Of a stretch of DNA of 64,000 nt, positions 1 to 8,948 are shown piece after piece. This stretch comes from JADJNW01 sp964526645 (GTDB taxonomy: Bacteria; Bacteroidota; Bacteroidia; Chitinophagales; Saprospiraceae): contig CAZGJN010000019.1 of the NCBI GenBank assembly GCA_964526645.1, forward strand, positions 1-64,000, written 5' to 3'. The position numbers were made by a program, and so were the translations under genes. Positions within the stretch are counted from its first letter, which is position 1. Every line of letters starts with the position of its first letter. The notes beneath the pieces are model-generated. The model worked only from the letters and a program-made list of their open reading frames with translations, did not search any database and was not told the origin of the DNA.

Positions 1-1
1 C

Positions 2-55
2 AAAGACGAGATGAAGGAGTTCAAAGACGAGATGAAGGAGTTCAAAGACGAGATG
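2..55 (+). repeat. 21-bp tandem repeat encoding coiled-coil heptads
   Basis: Two exact 21-bp copies (2-22 and 23-43) are followed by 12 bases of a third (44-55). Each copy encodes one heptad, so copy-number change keeps the frame. The array probably continues left of the window. Confidence 0.85.
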
Positions 56-589
56 CGCGTTTTTAAAGATGGGATGGAAGCTTTCAAGGAATTTGTAACA
101 GCTGATATTGAGGAATCCCGTCGAGAGCGAAAAGAAATGAATAAAAGGTGGGGCGAAGTCACCAACAAACTTGGCACATTTGCTGAAGATATGGCTTTTC
201 CGAATGTGCCTCGCATTGCAGCGGAATATTTTGGTGAACCGATCATTTTGCTCAAGTCTATTCGGGTGGATGTGTACAAGCCAGAAGCGGAAGATGGCGT
301 GTATGAATTTGATGGCATTTTAGAAACAGAAAACAAGGTATTCCTGCTGGAAAGCAAATATACTATTCGGATGAAGCATATTGAAAGCTTGCCAAAACTA
401 ATAGACACCTTTAAAGTTTGCTTTCCTCAATATGCTAAAAAAGAACTCATTACGATCTTCGCCAGTATGAGCATTCCTGAAAATATGCTGAAAAAACTCA
501 CCAAAATGGACATCTATGCCATGGCGCTTGGCGATGACAACATGGATTTGCTCAATTTTGAAGCGATACAAAAAAAGAAAAAACAGTAG
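2..589 (+). CDS. Coiled-coil protein with PD-(D/E)XK nuclease-like domain (5' partial)
   Basis: The reading frame is open through the left edge of the window, so the true start lies outside; the ATG at 11 is inside the repeat. The N-terminal ~30 residues are heptads of the type KEFKDEM, encoded by exact 21-bp tandem repeats, giving a charged coiled coil. The C-terminal ~130 residues carry the order EFDG, then about 12 residues later ESK, which fits the D...ExK metal-binding core of the PD-(D/E)XK fold. The architecture (heptad coil followed by a predicted nuclease) resembles DUF3782-type proteins that are common in cyanobacteria and Saprospiria-like genomes. Substrate and role are unknown. 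A DUF4286 gene follows after 31 bp on the same strand. Confidence 0.65.
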   Translation, partial: KDEMKEFKDEMKEFKDEMRVFKDGMEAFKEFVTADIEESRRERKEMNKRWGEVTNKLGTFAEDMAFPNVPRIAAEYFGEPIILLKSIRVDVYKPEAEDGVYEFDGILETENKVFLLESKYTIRMKHIESLPKLIDTFKVCFPQYAKKELITIFASMSIPENMLKKLTKMDIYAMALGDDNMDLLNFEAIQKKKKQ

Positions 590-620
590 TTTTCACACCG
601 CTCATCGTCCAATTCAAACC

Positions 621-950
621 ATGATACTTTATAATGTAACTGTAAAAATAGACCACGCGTACCACAAGGAATGGCTGCAATGGATGAAAGAGGTACACAT
701 CCCCGATGTGATGGCGACTGGTATGTTTTTGGAATACCGCATGGGGCGGCTGCTTGGCATGGACGAACCCGATGGCGTGACCTACGCGATTCAATATTTT
801 TGTACCGATATGAGGACTTTTGAGTCGTACCAAAAGAATTTCGCGCAAAAATTGCAAGCCGATGTAAATGAAAAGTTCAAAGGCAAATTCGTAGCCTTCC
901 GCACTTTGCTGGAAATTGTGGATAAAGGCGTATTTTTTGCTGCTAATTGA
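621..950 (+). CDS. DUF4286 family protein
   Basis: A 109-residue protein starting at MILYNVTVKI. The open frame extends upstream to 516, but that part overlaps the preceding gene and is not protein-like, so the ATG at 621 is chosen. The pattern (short beta strand with V-K-I-D, then HKEWLQWMKEVHIPDV, a GMFLEYRM strand and a final FRTLLEIVD) matches the small alpha/beta DUF4286 proteins widespread in Bacteroidota, which have a dimeric ferredoxin-like appearance. No enzymatic residues are evident and no function is known. It follows the nuclease-like gene on the same strand and may be co-transcribed with it. Confidence 0.8.
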   Translation: MILYNVTVKIDHAYHKEWLQWMKEVHIPDVMATGMFLEYRMGRLLGMDEPDGVTYAIQYFCTDMRTFESYQKNFAQKLQADVNEKFKGKFVAFRTLLEIVDKGVFFAAN

Positions 951-955
951 ATGAT

Positions 956-1096
956 ATGGAAGCCAAGGTCCTTGCATCAAGTAGAGACCTTGACTCGCTT
1001 CAATTTAATACGGTTTCAAATGAACAAACTTTTTATATAGGAAAAGAAGCCATCGCTCATTTTTTCAATGATCGGTTTGGAAAAAGCAAAGATTGA
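956..1096 (+). CDS. Possible 46-residue small ORF (uncertain)
   Basis: An ATG at 956 opens a 46-codon frame ending in TGA at 1094-1096 (MEAKVLASSRDL ... FFNDRFGKSKD). It starts 5 bp after the DUF4286 stop on the same strand. The composition is plausible for coding but it has no recognisable family, and it could equally be a chance frame or a gene remnant. Nothing else was seen between 951 and 1165. Confidence 0.22.
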   Translation: MEAKVLASSRDLDSLQFNTVSNEQTFYIGKEAIAHFFNDRFGKSKD

Positions 1097-1165
1097 CAAT
1101 TCAATTTTTTCTGATTGGATAACTGGTGCAGCATGAATCGGGCGCCTTTGCACAAAAATACCTCA

Positions 1166-1185
1166 AAAAAGCAACCAGGCTTTTT
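1166..1185. terminator. Possible bidirectional terminator
   Basis: AAAAAGC, a 6-base loop AACCAG, then GCTTTTT. The stem is followed by a T-run on both strands and sits between the + strand DUF4286 gene and the end of the minus-strand helicase gene. The stem is AT-rich, so it is weak. Confidence 0.4.
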
Positions 1186-1218
1186 CTAAAGCGGAATTAA
1201 CAAGACTTTAAATAAAGG

Positions 1219-3501
1219 TTAGGACTCCAAGACCTGTATTTTTGCATATTTCAGCATAATCCGCCTTTGCTGAGGCGCTTCAATGTCTTTGAAATGAATA
1301 GTGGCGACTGGGTTGTCTTTATTGCCTTCTAAATTAAGCACTTTACCTTCCCCAAATTTAAGGTGTAAAATGATCCCTCCCACTTTAATTTGCTCTATGG
1401 GGCTGGGCTTAAAAGTACTCGGATCAACATTAACAAGCGGCTTGGCGGTTGCTGGGCGGCTGAAATTGCCCATGACCTTTGCCAATGGGCTGTTCTCTTG
1501 CTCTTTTGAAAGGGAATGAATCGAGCTGGTACTCTCCAAATGATGATGGGGAATTTCGGATAAAAACCGGCTCGGCTCGCACATACGCAACTGCCCATAG
1601 CGATAGCGCGAGGCGGCGTACGTGAGAGTGAGATACTCTTCGGCACGGGTAATAGCTACATAAAACAAGCGGCGCTCTTCATCCAAGCTATCCATATTAT
1701 CCATGGACATAAAAGAAGGGAAGAGACTTTCTTCCATACCTGCCACAAAAATAGATTTAAACTCCAAACCCTTGGCGGCATGGACAGACATGAGTGTCAC
1801 GAAGTCTCCTTTGTCCTTATTGTCATCCTGGTCGGTAAGCAAGGCGATATTTTGCAAATAAGCCGCCAGGCTCATGTCCGGCTGTTCGGTATCTGCTATT
1901 TGTAGAATTCCATCCTCCACAAAGGCTTTGATGCCATCCAACAAACCGTTAATATTTTCAAGGCGATTAGCGCCTTCTATCGTGGTATCGTTTTTTAATT
2001 CATCTATCACCCCTGATCGTTTAGCGATGTAAGCCGCGATGTCATAAGCATTGTTCGTTTTGGCCTTAGCGGCAAATTCTTGGATCATGCTTACAAAATC
2101 ATTGATGGCATGCTGCGTCCGCCCTCCAATTGGCACTTTCGGTATGGCTTCCCACATCGGCAGGCTGTGCTGCCCGGCGTACAAATTGAATTTTTCTACG
2201 GTTGAATCGCCAATTCCACGGCGAGGATAATTAATCACCCGGCGCAACGCTTCTTCATCCAGCGAGTTGACTGCCAGGCGCAAGTACGCAATCAAATCTT
2301 TCACTTCCTTACGCTGATAAAACGATAAGCCACCATAAACCTTATATAGAATATTGTAGCGCCGCAGGTATTCTTCAAAAATACGAGATTGCGCATTGGT
2401 GCGGTACAAAATGGCAATATCGCTGTTCCGAAGGTGAAACCTGTTTTTTTGTTCTATGATTGTATCCACCACGCGCTTACCTTCCTCGTTGTCATTCATG
2501 GATTTGATCACCTTTATTTTGTGACCTATGCCCTTGTTAGACCATATTTTTTTTTGAATCTGTCGCTTGTTATAAATAATTATTTCGTTGGCAGCCTGTA
2601 CAATATGCTCTGTTGAACGATAATTCTGCTCCAGCTTAAAAATCTGAATGCCATGAGGTTTAAAATCTTCCTCAAAATCAAGGATATTCTGAATCGTAGC
2701 CCCCCTAAAAGCATAGATGCTCTGGGCATCATCTCCTACTACACAGACATTGCGAGGGCTTCCATCGTAGTGTACTAGTTTTTTCACAATGGCATATTGC
2801 AGAAAATTGGTATCCTGAAACTCATCCACCAGTACATATTTAAATTTCTGGCGATATTTCTCCAAAACACCATCGGGATTTTTTTGCAACAATTCGTACA
2901 GCCGATACAGCAAATCATCAAAATCCATAGCCCCCGAACGCTTGCAGCGAGCCGTGTATTTTTCATAAATTTGAGCAATGAGCGGGCGCTTGGCAAGCCG
3001 ATCTTGCTCCATTAATTCCTGGTTTTCAGCGTATAATTTGGGCGAAATCAAATTGCTTTTGGCAGAAGAAATCCTGGCGCGAATGGGATTGGTGCTGTAC
3101 ACATTTTTGTCGAGGTTCATTTCTTTGATAATCGCATTGATCACACTGTTGGAATCTTCTGTATCGTAGATTGTAAAATTGGAAGGGTAGCCAATTTTGG
3201 AGGCTTCTACCCGCAGTATTTTAGCAAAAACAGCATGAAAAGTACCCGCCCAAACGTAATTGGCGCGCTCCCCCACTACTTTGGCAATGCGCTCCTTCAT
3301 CTCGCGGGCAGCTTTATTCGTAAAGGTCAATGCCAGTACTTCCCAGGGTGCTGCTCCTTTTTCAATGATATGGGCAATGCGGTATGTGAGAACCCTTGTT
3401 TTGCCTGAACCCGGACCTGCTACCACCAATACTGGCCCCTCCGTTGCTTCGGCAGCTTGCCGTTGCACAGGATTCAATTCATCTAAGTAATTTTTACTCA
3501 T
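1219..3501 (-). CDS. uvrD: UvrD/PcrA/Rep-type superfamily 1 DNA helicase
   Basis: ATP-dependent 3'-5' DNA helicase of 760 residues. A Q motif (LNPVQRQAA, 9-17) and Walker A (AGPGSGKT, 28-35) come first, then Walker B/motif II as VDEFQDTN, motif III as DDAQSIYAFRGA, motif IV with QNYRST, motif V as SVHAAKGLEF and motif VI as RRLFYVAITRAEE. The C-terminal tail (GGIILHLKFGEGKVL) looks like the Tudor-like end of PcrA/UvrD that contacts RNA polymerase. Length is close to the family norm of 720-770. Roles known for the family are nucleotide excision repair, mismatch repair and removal of stalled polymerase or RecA. It lies downstream of the AhpD-like gene on the same strand with a 65-bp gap. Confidence 0.93.
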   Translation of the reverse strand: MSKNYLDELNPVQRQAAEATEGPVLVVAGPGSGKTRVLTYRIAHIIEKGAAPWEVLALTFTNKAAREMKERIAKVVGERANYVWAGTFHAVFAKILRVEASKIGYPSNFTIYDTEDSNSVINAIIKEMNLDKNVYSTNPIRARISSAKSNLISPKLYAENQELMEQDRLAKRPLIAQIYEKYTARCKRSGAMDFDDLLYRLYELLQKNPDGVLEKYRQKFKYVLVDEFQDTNFLQYAIVKKLVHYDGSPRNVCVVGDDAQSIYAFRGATIQNILDFEEDFKPHGIQIFKLEQNYRSTEHIVQAANEIIIYNKRQIQKKIWSNKGIGHKIKVIKSMNDNEEGKRVVDTIIEQKNRFHLRNSDIAILYRTNAQSRIFEEYLRRYNILYKVYGGLSFYQRKEVKDLIAYLRLAVNSLDEEALRRVINYPRRGIGDSTVEKFNLYAGQHSLPMWEAIPKVPIGGRTQHAINDFVSMIQEFAAKAKTNNAYDIAAYIAKRSGVIDELKNDTTIEGANRLENINGLLDGIKAFVEDGILQIADTEQPDMSLAAYLQNIALLTDQDDNKDKGDFVTLMSVHAAKGLEFKSIFVAGMEESLFPSFMSMDNMDSLDEERRLFYVAITRAEEYLTLTYAASRYRYGQLRMCEPSRFLSEIPHHHLESTSSIHSLSKEQENSPLAKVMGNFSRPATAKPLVNVDPSTFKPSPIEQIKVGGIILHLKFGEGKVLNLEGNKDNPVATIHFKDIEAPQQRRIMLKYAKIQVLES

Positions 3502-3566
3502 TTTGAGTAGTCGTTTTGAGTACCGGACACTACAATGCTAAAGCACTGTTCATTCACTTAAAAAAG

Positions 3567-3920
3567 CTACGCATTCGCACTTTCATACTCCAGCGCTTCC
3601 CAATATTCCACTGCCCGCCGCGTATGCGGAATGCAAATTGAGCCGCCCACCAAATTGGCGATGGCAAAAACTTCAAACACCTCCGCACGTGTCACACCAA
3701 TTTCGTAGCAAGTACCCAAGTGATACCGGATACAATCATCACAACGCAGCACCATCGAGGCGACTAAACCCAGCAATTCCTTCGTTTTTTTGTCCAAAGC
3801 GCCATCCTGATAGGCATTGGTATCGAGATTAAAAAAGCGTTTCAAAACGATATTATCTTCCGATAAAATCCTTTCGTTCATTTTAGAACGATATTCATTA
3901 AATTCGGTAACGATTGACAT
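3567..3920 (-). CDS. Carboxymuconolactone decarboxylase/AhpD-like protein
   Basis: A 117-residue all-helical protein of the CMD/AhpD family. The signature C60-D-D-C63-x3-H67 is the redox CxxC plus proton-relay histidine of AhpD-like peroxidase partners, so a thiol-disulfide role is more likely than lactone decarboxylation. The usual preceding Glu of AhpD (ExCxxC) is Arg here (LRCDDC). The C-terminal helix VGGSICIPHTRRAVEYWEAL is typical for the family. It is a single-domain version; such proteins form oligomers. It precedes uvrD on the minus strand; there is no functional link beyond possible co-transcription. Confidence 0.85.
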   Translation of the reverse strand: MSIVTEFNEYRSKMNERILSEDNIVLKRFFNLDTNAYQDGALDKKTKELLGLVASMVLRCDDCIRYHLGTCYEIGVTRAEVFEVFAIANLVGGSICIPHTRRAVEYWEALEYESANA

Positions 3921-3962
3921 AAGGTTGAAATTTGAACTTGTGGATGCTGATCGCTTTCTAAG

Positions 3963-3999
3963 GCAGTGGTCAGACGACTGACTGCCATCTGACCACTGC
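3963..3999. repeat. Perfect 11-bp inverted repeat
   Basis: GCAGTGGTCAG at 3963-3973 and CTGACCACTGC at 3989-3999, separated by 15 bases. It is downstream of the minus-strand propeller gene (ends 4090) and upstream of the AhpD-like gene. There is no T-run on either side, so it is not a standard terminator. A 6-bp hairpin (CTTTAC-ATC-GTAAAG, 4002-4016) follows directly. Confidence 0.6.
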
Positions 4000-4089
4000 T
4001 GCTTTACATCGTAAAGATAAGGTTTTTGAAGTAAAAAGCGGGTTTTATATCCCTCAAATGCCGCTACAATTTCCTCAAGTTGCTGTTTA

Positions 4090-6663
4090 TCAATGTAAAA
4101 TTATTTTTTCTGTAAAACTTCGCTTTTCGCCATGTATGCGAATCAAATAAGCTCCTTTTGAAAAAGTACTGAAATTTAGCTTAATGCGATCTGCCGGCTG
4201 TTTTTGGCTTTGGTACAACAAACGGCCACTGGCATCCCACACTGAAATATCCACCTGGTTTTCAGCAAAATCCAGCAGTTCCACATTGATCACTCCACTG
4301 GAAGGATTAGGAAAAATATTTATTTTTTCTGCGGCAAGCAAATCATCCGTAGCCGTAACCTCTTCGAGTTGGAAGTCCCAAATACCCCGTCCGTAAGTAC
4401 CAAAGCGCGCCAGATTTTGAGATTCGATGAATTCAACAGACCAATAGGTTTGTGCCGGGGTACATTGGCCTTTGAGGTGGTACCAGCGCCCCTTCGATTT
4501 TACAAAAACATAAGGACCTGCTTCCGTCGCTGCAAACAGCAAGCTTTCATCAGCATTGGCTGCCAAGCCAAATACCAAGGTTTGGGGTAATCCATTTGAC
4601 ATTGGAAAAAAGAGCTTGCCCCCGTTTGTAGAGCGATAGACCGCCGGGTTGGAATAACCACTGCCAGCCAGATAAACAACATCTTCATCCAATTTGGAGG
4701 CGTAGATGGCTTGACCGTACAAATAATGCCCTTCGGGGATTGCATTGAGCGATTGTGACCAGGTTGCGCCGGCATCATCGGAAAAGAAAAACCGGCTGTT
4801 AGAAGTCGCTGCATACCATTTTTCAGAGTTTGTAGGGGCCATTGCCATTGAAGTAAGCACCCCGCCTGCCGATTCTGATTTGAAATCAAAAGGAAGCTGA
4901 GAAGGCACGATAGCGCCATTTTCCACCGCCAGCCGCACCAGGTGAGAACCATTGCCACCATTGATATTACCGCCAGCCATGTAAATGGCATTATCATCAG
5001 GAAAGGGGCTGGGCATTAAAGGCGGAAGCCAAACGGATTCCTCGTCGGATTTAATTTCGTAGCTATAAGTCAAGTTGCCAGATTGAGCATTTTCATAATA
5101 AGTAACCCATCCGCCAGGGTATACCGTCCAGAGTGATTGCCCGTTGTTGGAAAACACGATATGCCCATAGTCCCCTGAAATAACCTGGTCAAATATTTCA
5201 ACACCAGTTTGATCAAAGCCTGATGAAAGCTGAAATCCCTGATCCTGCGAGCCTGCATAGACATAGGTTGGGTTGAGTGGGTCCGTCCGGACGCTGTAAT
5301 ATTGGCTTACGTTCAATCCCTCCAAGCTAATGTTTTGTTGATCGTAGAGATAATTATCAGAGTACGTAAGCCCCCCATGATGACTCACGAGCAGAAAAGG
5401 GAAGCCCTCTTCTGTTTGAAATTCGGCAAAGTGCATCATATCTGCGTGCAGCTTGGTTGCCACATTACCGTAGTAATCCCACCAGTTATTGATTTTTTCC
5501 CAAAACTTACCGCCATTCAAGCTTCGGTAGCATTCTACTTCGCCCATAAAAACGACGTCGGGGTTGGATGGCAACACGTATAATCCCACTTCCCAGGGGC
5601 TTGCGGGCAAATTGCCCTGGCGCTGCCAAGTAAGCCCATAATCTTCCGTAGAAAAAACCTCTACGCCCTCACCTTCGCCATCGGCAGTGTAGGCATAAAG
5701 GCGTACCAGCGCATCTCCCGACCAGCCTGCCAAGTTGGCGCTAACACGTCCCATTGCCAATTCATTAGCACCCATATTCAGCGCTTGGATGGCATCCGTT
5801 TCTGGATGGACAAAATACAATTTCCCACCATTTGACTCATTTTTTTCCATCAGAATCAACTTATTCGAATGATGTGGATTGCAAAGAGCGAGTTTATCAA
5901 ATTCGTGGGTCTGAAAAGTTTTTATTTTGCGAAAGCTTTCTCCTTGATCTGTTGATTTGTACAAAGAAATATTTGACCAATAATCCGGTTTGGCGAGTAC
6001 ATAGGAAGTATGTTGCGCGTCATTCAGTACGATAGGATCATGGAAATTGCCCCAGCTGTCGTTATGCGCAATGCCCGTAGCAGCAGTCCAGGTCAAGCCT
6101 TCGTCATCCGAAAAATGTGGAATCCGGTTGATAAAAGCCAGCAAGCGTCTGCCTGTTTCGGTGGGAATAAATTTTAACAACCCAGGGTTGAATTGAAAGT
6201 CTTGGTTCACCACCTCCCAGTTATTGCCATCCAGTTTGGATTTCCAGAGGGTACCTCCAGCCGAAACGAGCCAGATTTCATTGGTCAGGGGGTCGTATTC
6301 GGTATCAAAAACACTCCCTGCCTGGTTCAAACTACCACGCTCTTGCCAGCGCCCGACTACGAGCCCGTTCGCAAAGGTTTCTATCTCACAGCCGCTGCGA
6401 AAGTTTATTTTGTTGCTCCCATACGCATGGACATGATCCAGGCGATTTTGGTACTCAAGCTGCCGCCAATTCACACCAGGTGCGGTGCGGTGCATGCTCT
6501 CCAGCCAAAGCTCCCGACGATATAGGTTTTCCCCTTCTTCTCCATATTTTATGATCGTGCCTCGCGTAGGTGAGGGTAAAAATTTGCTATCTGATTGATG
6601 GCAAGCAGTGAGGCATAAAAAGCTGATTACCGATAATAAAAATAAGCGTAGTGGCTTTATCAT
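4090..6663 (-). CDS. Secreted BNR/sortilin-like beta-propeller protein with T9SS sorting domain and lipobox
   Basis: An 857-residue exported protein. The N-terminus is a hydrophobic signal ending in L-T-A-C21, a good lipobox. The body has many Asp-box repeats (STDQGESF, STEDYGLTW, SLNGGKFW, SDDAGATW, STNGGKLF), as in sortilin/Vps10 or BNR propellers that bind sugars or peptides. The last ~80 residues are a T9SS type A sorting domain: INIFPNPSSGVINV, then DASGRLLYQS, KGAYLIRI and a final EKIILH. Family knowledge puts such proteins on the outer surface; the ligand is unknown. Having both a lipobox and a T9SS domain is unusual. A second lipoprotein gene lies 42 bp upstream on the same strand. 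Confidence 0.85.
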   Translation of the reverse strand: MIKPLRLFLLSVISFLCLTACHQSDSKFLPSPTRGTIIKYGEEGENLYRRELWLESMHRTAPGVNWRQLEYQNRLDHVHAYGSNKINFRSGCEIETFANGLVVGRWQERGSLNQAGSVFDTEYDPLTNEIWLVSAGGTLWKSKLDGNNWEVVNQDFQFNPGLLKFIPTETGRRLLAFINRIPHFSDDEGLTWTAATGIAHNDSWGNFHDPIVLNDAQHTSYVLAKPDYWSNISLYKSTDQGESFRKIKTFQTHEFDKLALCNPHHSNKLILMEKNESNGGKLYFVHPETDAIQALNMGANELAMGRVSANLAGWSGDALVRLYAYTADGEGEGVEVFSTEDYGLTWQRQGNLPASPWEVGLYVLPSNPDVVFMGEVECYRSLNGGKFWEKINNWWDYYGNVATKLHADMMHFAEFQTEEGFPFLLVSHHGGLTYSDNYLYDQQNISLEGLNVSQYYSVRTDPLNPTYVYAGSQDQGFQLSSGFDQTGVEIFDQVISGDYGHIVFSNNGQSLWTVYPGGWVTYYENAQSGNLTYSYEIKSDEESVWLPPLMPSPFPDDNAIYMAGGNINGGNGSHLVRLAVENGAIVPSQLPFDFKSESAGGVLTSMAMAPTNSEKWYAATSNSRFFFSDDAGATWSQSLNAIPEGHYLYGQAIYASKLDEDVVYLAGSGYSNPAVYRSTNGGKLFFPMSNGLPQTLVFGLAANADESLLFAATEAGPYVFVKSKGRWYHLKGQCTPAQTYWSVEFIESQNLARFGTYGRGIWDFQLEEVTATDDLLAAEKINIFPNPSSGVINVELLDFAENQVDISVWDASGRLLYQSQKQPADRIKLNFSTFSKGAYLIRIHGEKRSFTEKIILH

Positions 6664-6705
6664 ATTGATTAGTTTTAGCTGTGCGTATTCCGAAAATAGC
6701 TGATT

Positions 6706-7101
6706 TTATTGCTTTTCAGCGCAGCCTACGTAGCTTTTTTCATCTTTTTCTACCCTTGCTGTGTAAGCGTATTCTTCGTCAGACATACCATCGGAACAAG
6801 GCTGTTTTTCAATAGTAACTTTTAAAAAACTACTCCCAGTGCTGTTTTTCAAATTACCCTCAAACACAAGTACCGACCCTGTGATGGTAGATGCAACAAC
6901 CGGATAGCGCAAAGGCGCTTCTTCCGGGGTTTGAAAAGTCATTCCCTCTTTGTCAATTTTTACCATCCAAAATGGTTCATTTCCTCTGCAAAAATAGACA
7001 GCGGACAAGTCCTCTTGTTTCTGATTTTGCTGTGGCTCAGCTTTTTTAGCCTTGGGGCTGCAACTCCCAAAATACAACAAAAATAATAGTATCCAACGCA
7101 T
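6706..7101 (-). CDS. COG3650-like small lipoprotein
   Basis: A 131-residue protein whose signal peptide ends FGSC14, a lipobox-like site. The mature part contains YFCRGNEPFWMVKID near its start and PCSDGMSDEEYAYTARV near its end. These are the hallmark segments of the COG3650 periplasmic or lipoprotein family, which is related in style to MliC-type lysozyme inhibitors and META-like domains. It may be anchored in the outer or inner membrane. No catalytic function can be read from the sequence. It is first in a likely two-gene minus-strand unit with the T9SS propeller protein and is divergent from isocitrate dehydrogenase. Confidence 0.7.
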   Translation of the reverse strand: MRWILLFLLYFGSCSPKAKKAEPQQNQKQEDLSAVYFCRGNEPFWMVKIDKEGMTFQTPEEAPLRYPVVASTITGSVLVFEGNLKNSTGSSFLKVTIEKQPCSDGMSDEEYAYTARVEKDEKSYVGCAEKQ

Positions 7102-7259
7102 AAGCTCCTGTGTTTTTAATTCGTCACAAAATAATCAAAAGCTGCCATCTGCCGTGCCTCTGGTTTCAAAAACATGATAATATTTTCTGTTAATCGCGAA
7201 CCAAACAAAAAGATGGTTGTCTTATCAAAAATAATAGTATTACTTCAAAATTAAAAATT

Positions 7260-8789
7260 ATGACCCAACCTTCTTTAAGCGCAATTACATCGCCGCAGCC
7301 TACACCAAATAAAACCACTATAACAGTAGCTTACGGTGATGGCATCGGCAAAGAAATCATGGAAGCCACGCTCGCCGTCCTGAATGCAGCAGGCGCGCTT
7401 GTGGACTGCGAACCTATTGAAATTGGCGAAGCGCTTTACCTGCAAGGACATGCATCAGGTATCACGCCGGCATCCTGGACGATCCTGCGCCGGAATAAAG
7501 TTTTTTTGAAAGCGCCGATCACTACGCCTCAAGGCGGCGGCTACAAAAGCCTGAACGTGACCATCCGCAAAACACTGGGTTTATTTGCCAATGTGCGCCC
7601 CTGCCAGGCTTATGCCCCTTATGTGAAAAGTAATTTTCCTACGATGGACTTGGTCATCATCCGCGAAAATGAAGAAGACCTCTACGCCGGCATTGAGCAT
7701 CAGCAAACGGCAGAAGTGGTGCAATGCCTGAAATTAGTCACCAAGCCAGGCTGTGAAAAAGTCATTCGTTATGCCTTTGAATACGCTCGTGCCAATGGCA
7801 GGAAGAAAGTCACCTGTATGACCAAAGACAACATTATGAAACACACGGATGGCTTATTCCACAAAGTATTTGACGAGGTAGCACAGGAATATCCCGATAT
7901 TCAAAACGAGCATTACATCATTGACATAGGTGCGGCGAAGTTGGCAGCCCGCCCTGAGCAGTTTGATGTCGTTGTTACCCTCAATTTGTATGGCGATATT
8001 ATTTCAGATATTACAGCTGAAGTAGCTGGTTCTGTGGGCTTGGGTGGCTCGGCTAATATCGGTGATGATTTTGCAATGTTTGAAGCGATTCATGGCTCCG
8101 CGCCAGATATTGCAGGAAAAGATATTGCAAATCCTGCAGGTTTGTTGAATGCTGCCTGCATGCTGTTGGTACATATCGGTCAGGGCGGAGTAGCCGAAAA
8201 AATTCAAAACGCGCTGCTGAAAACACTGGAAGATGGCATCCATACAGCGGATATAAGAAGTGAAGCTTTCACGAAGCGACTGGTGGGTACAAAGGCTTTT
8301 GCTGCAGCAGTTATCGAAAGACTGGGGCAAGTACCCTATCAACTTAAAGCAGTCGCTTTAGGAAAAGAAGCAAAACCCATTGAAGTAAAAGTGAACCCTA
8401 CGCCACCGGTACACAAAAAGCTGGTTGGGGTGGATATTTTCCTGGATTGGAATGGCACAAACCGCAATCCAAAGGAGTTAGGTGCGATGCTGGAAAAAAT
8501 AAGCGGTGAAAATTTACTGCTTAAAATGATCACTAACCGAGGCGTGAAAGTTTACCCCGATGGCTTACCCGAAACCTTCTGCTCCGATCATTGGCGCTGT
8601 CGCTTTGTGTCCAAAAATTCAAAATTGCAGGATGATAACAACGGCATGCTGGTAGCGGAAATCATAGCCTATCAAGACGTACTCGCGCTTTTGGAACGAT
8701 TTACCCAAGCTGGCTTGAATTTTATAAAACTGGAAAACTTGTACGAAATCAATGGCAAACGAGCTTATTCTTTAGGACAAGGCGAATAA
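7260..8789 (+). CDS. icd: NADP-dependent isocitrate dehydrogenase
   Basis: Converts isocitrate to 2-oxoglutarate and CO2 in the citric acid cycle. The 509-residue protein has the dimeric isopropylmalate/isocitrate dehydrogenase fold: AYGDGIGKEI near residue 24, the substrate phosphorylation-loop region SLNVTIRKTLGLFANVRP, ENEEDLYAGIEH, and the metal-binding YGDIISDITAE. After the ~330-residue catalytic core there is an extra C-terminal domain of ~140 residues, as in the longer Thermus/alphaproteobacterial-like subtype. The ATG at 7260 gives a short extension before the core. A strong terminator follows at 8834, so it is probably monocistronic. Confidence 0.92.
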   Translation: MTQPSLSAITSPQPTPNKTTITVAYGDGIGKEIMEATLAVLNAAGALVDCEPIEIGEALYLQGHASGITPASWTILRRNKVFLKAPITTPQGGGYKSLNVTIRKTLGLFANVRPCQAYAPYVKSNFPTMDLVIIRENEEDLYAGIEHQQTAEVVQCLKLVTKPGCEKVIRYAFEYARANGRKKVTCMTKDNIMKHTDGLFHKVFDEVAQEYPDIQNEHYIIDIGAAKLAARPEQFDVVVTLNLYGDIISDITAEVAGSVGLGGSANIGDDFAMFEAIHGSAPDIAGKDIANPAGLLNAACMLLVHIGQGGVAEKIQNALLKTLEDGIHTADIRSEAFTKRLVGTKAFAAAVIERLGQVPYQLKAVALGKEAKPIEVKVNPTPPVHKKLVGVDIFLDWNGTNRNPKELGAMLEKISGENLLLKMITNRGVKVYPDGLPETFCSDHWRCRFVSKNSKLQDDNNGMLVAEIIAYQDVLALLERFTQAGLNFIKLENLYEINGKRAYSLGQGE

Positions 8790-8833
8790 AGACAAGGCTC
8801 CCAAAAAGATTGCAATTGTTCAAATTATTCAGC

Positions 8834-8867
8834 GGTATCACTGTGGTCACGGTGGTACCTTTTTTTC
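8834..8867 (+). terminator. Rho-independent terminator after icd
   Basis: An 11-bp stem with two G-U pairs (8834-8844 with 8849-8859), a 4-base loop GGTC, and a run of eight T from 8860. Confidence 0.85.
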
Positions 8868-8948
8868 TGGAACAAAATGACATCTTTTTTTGTCTAACAA
8901 CTGTTTGTAATAGTAATCCTTTGATTGTTAATCATTAAACCCTTAGCC

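Noticed and set aside
552..980. 142-codon minus-strand frame opposite DUF4286
   Set aside because: It is antisense to the recognisable DUF4286 protein; no family features.
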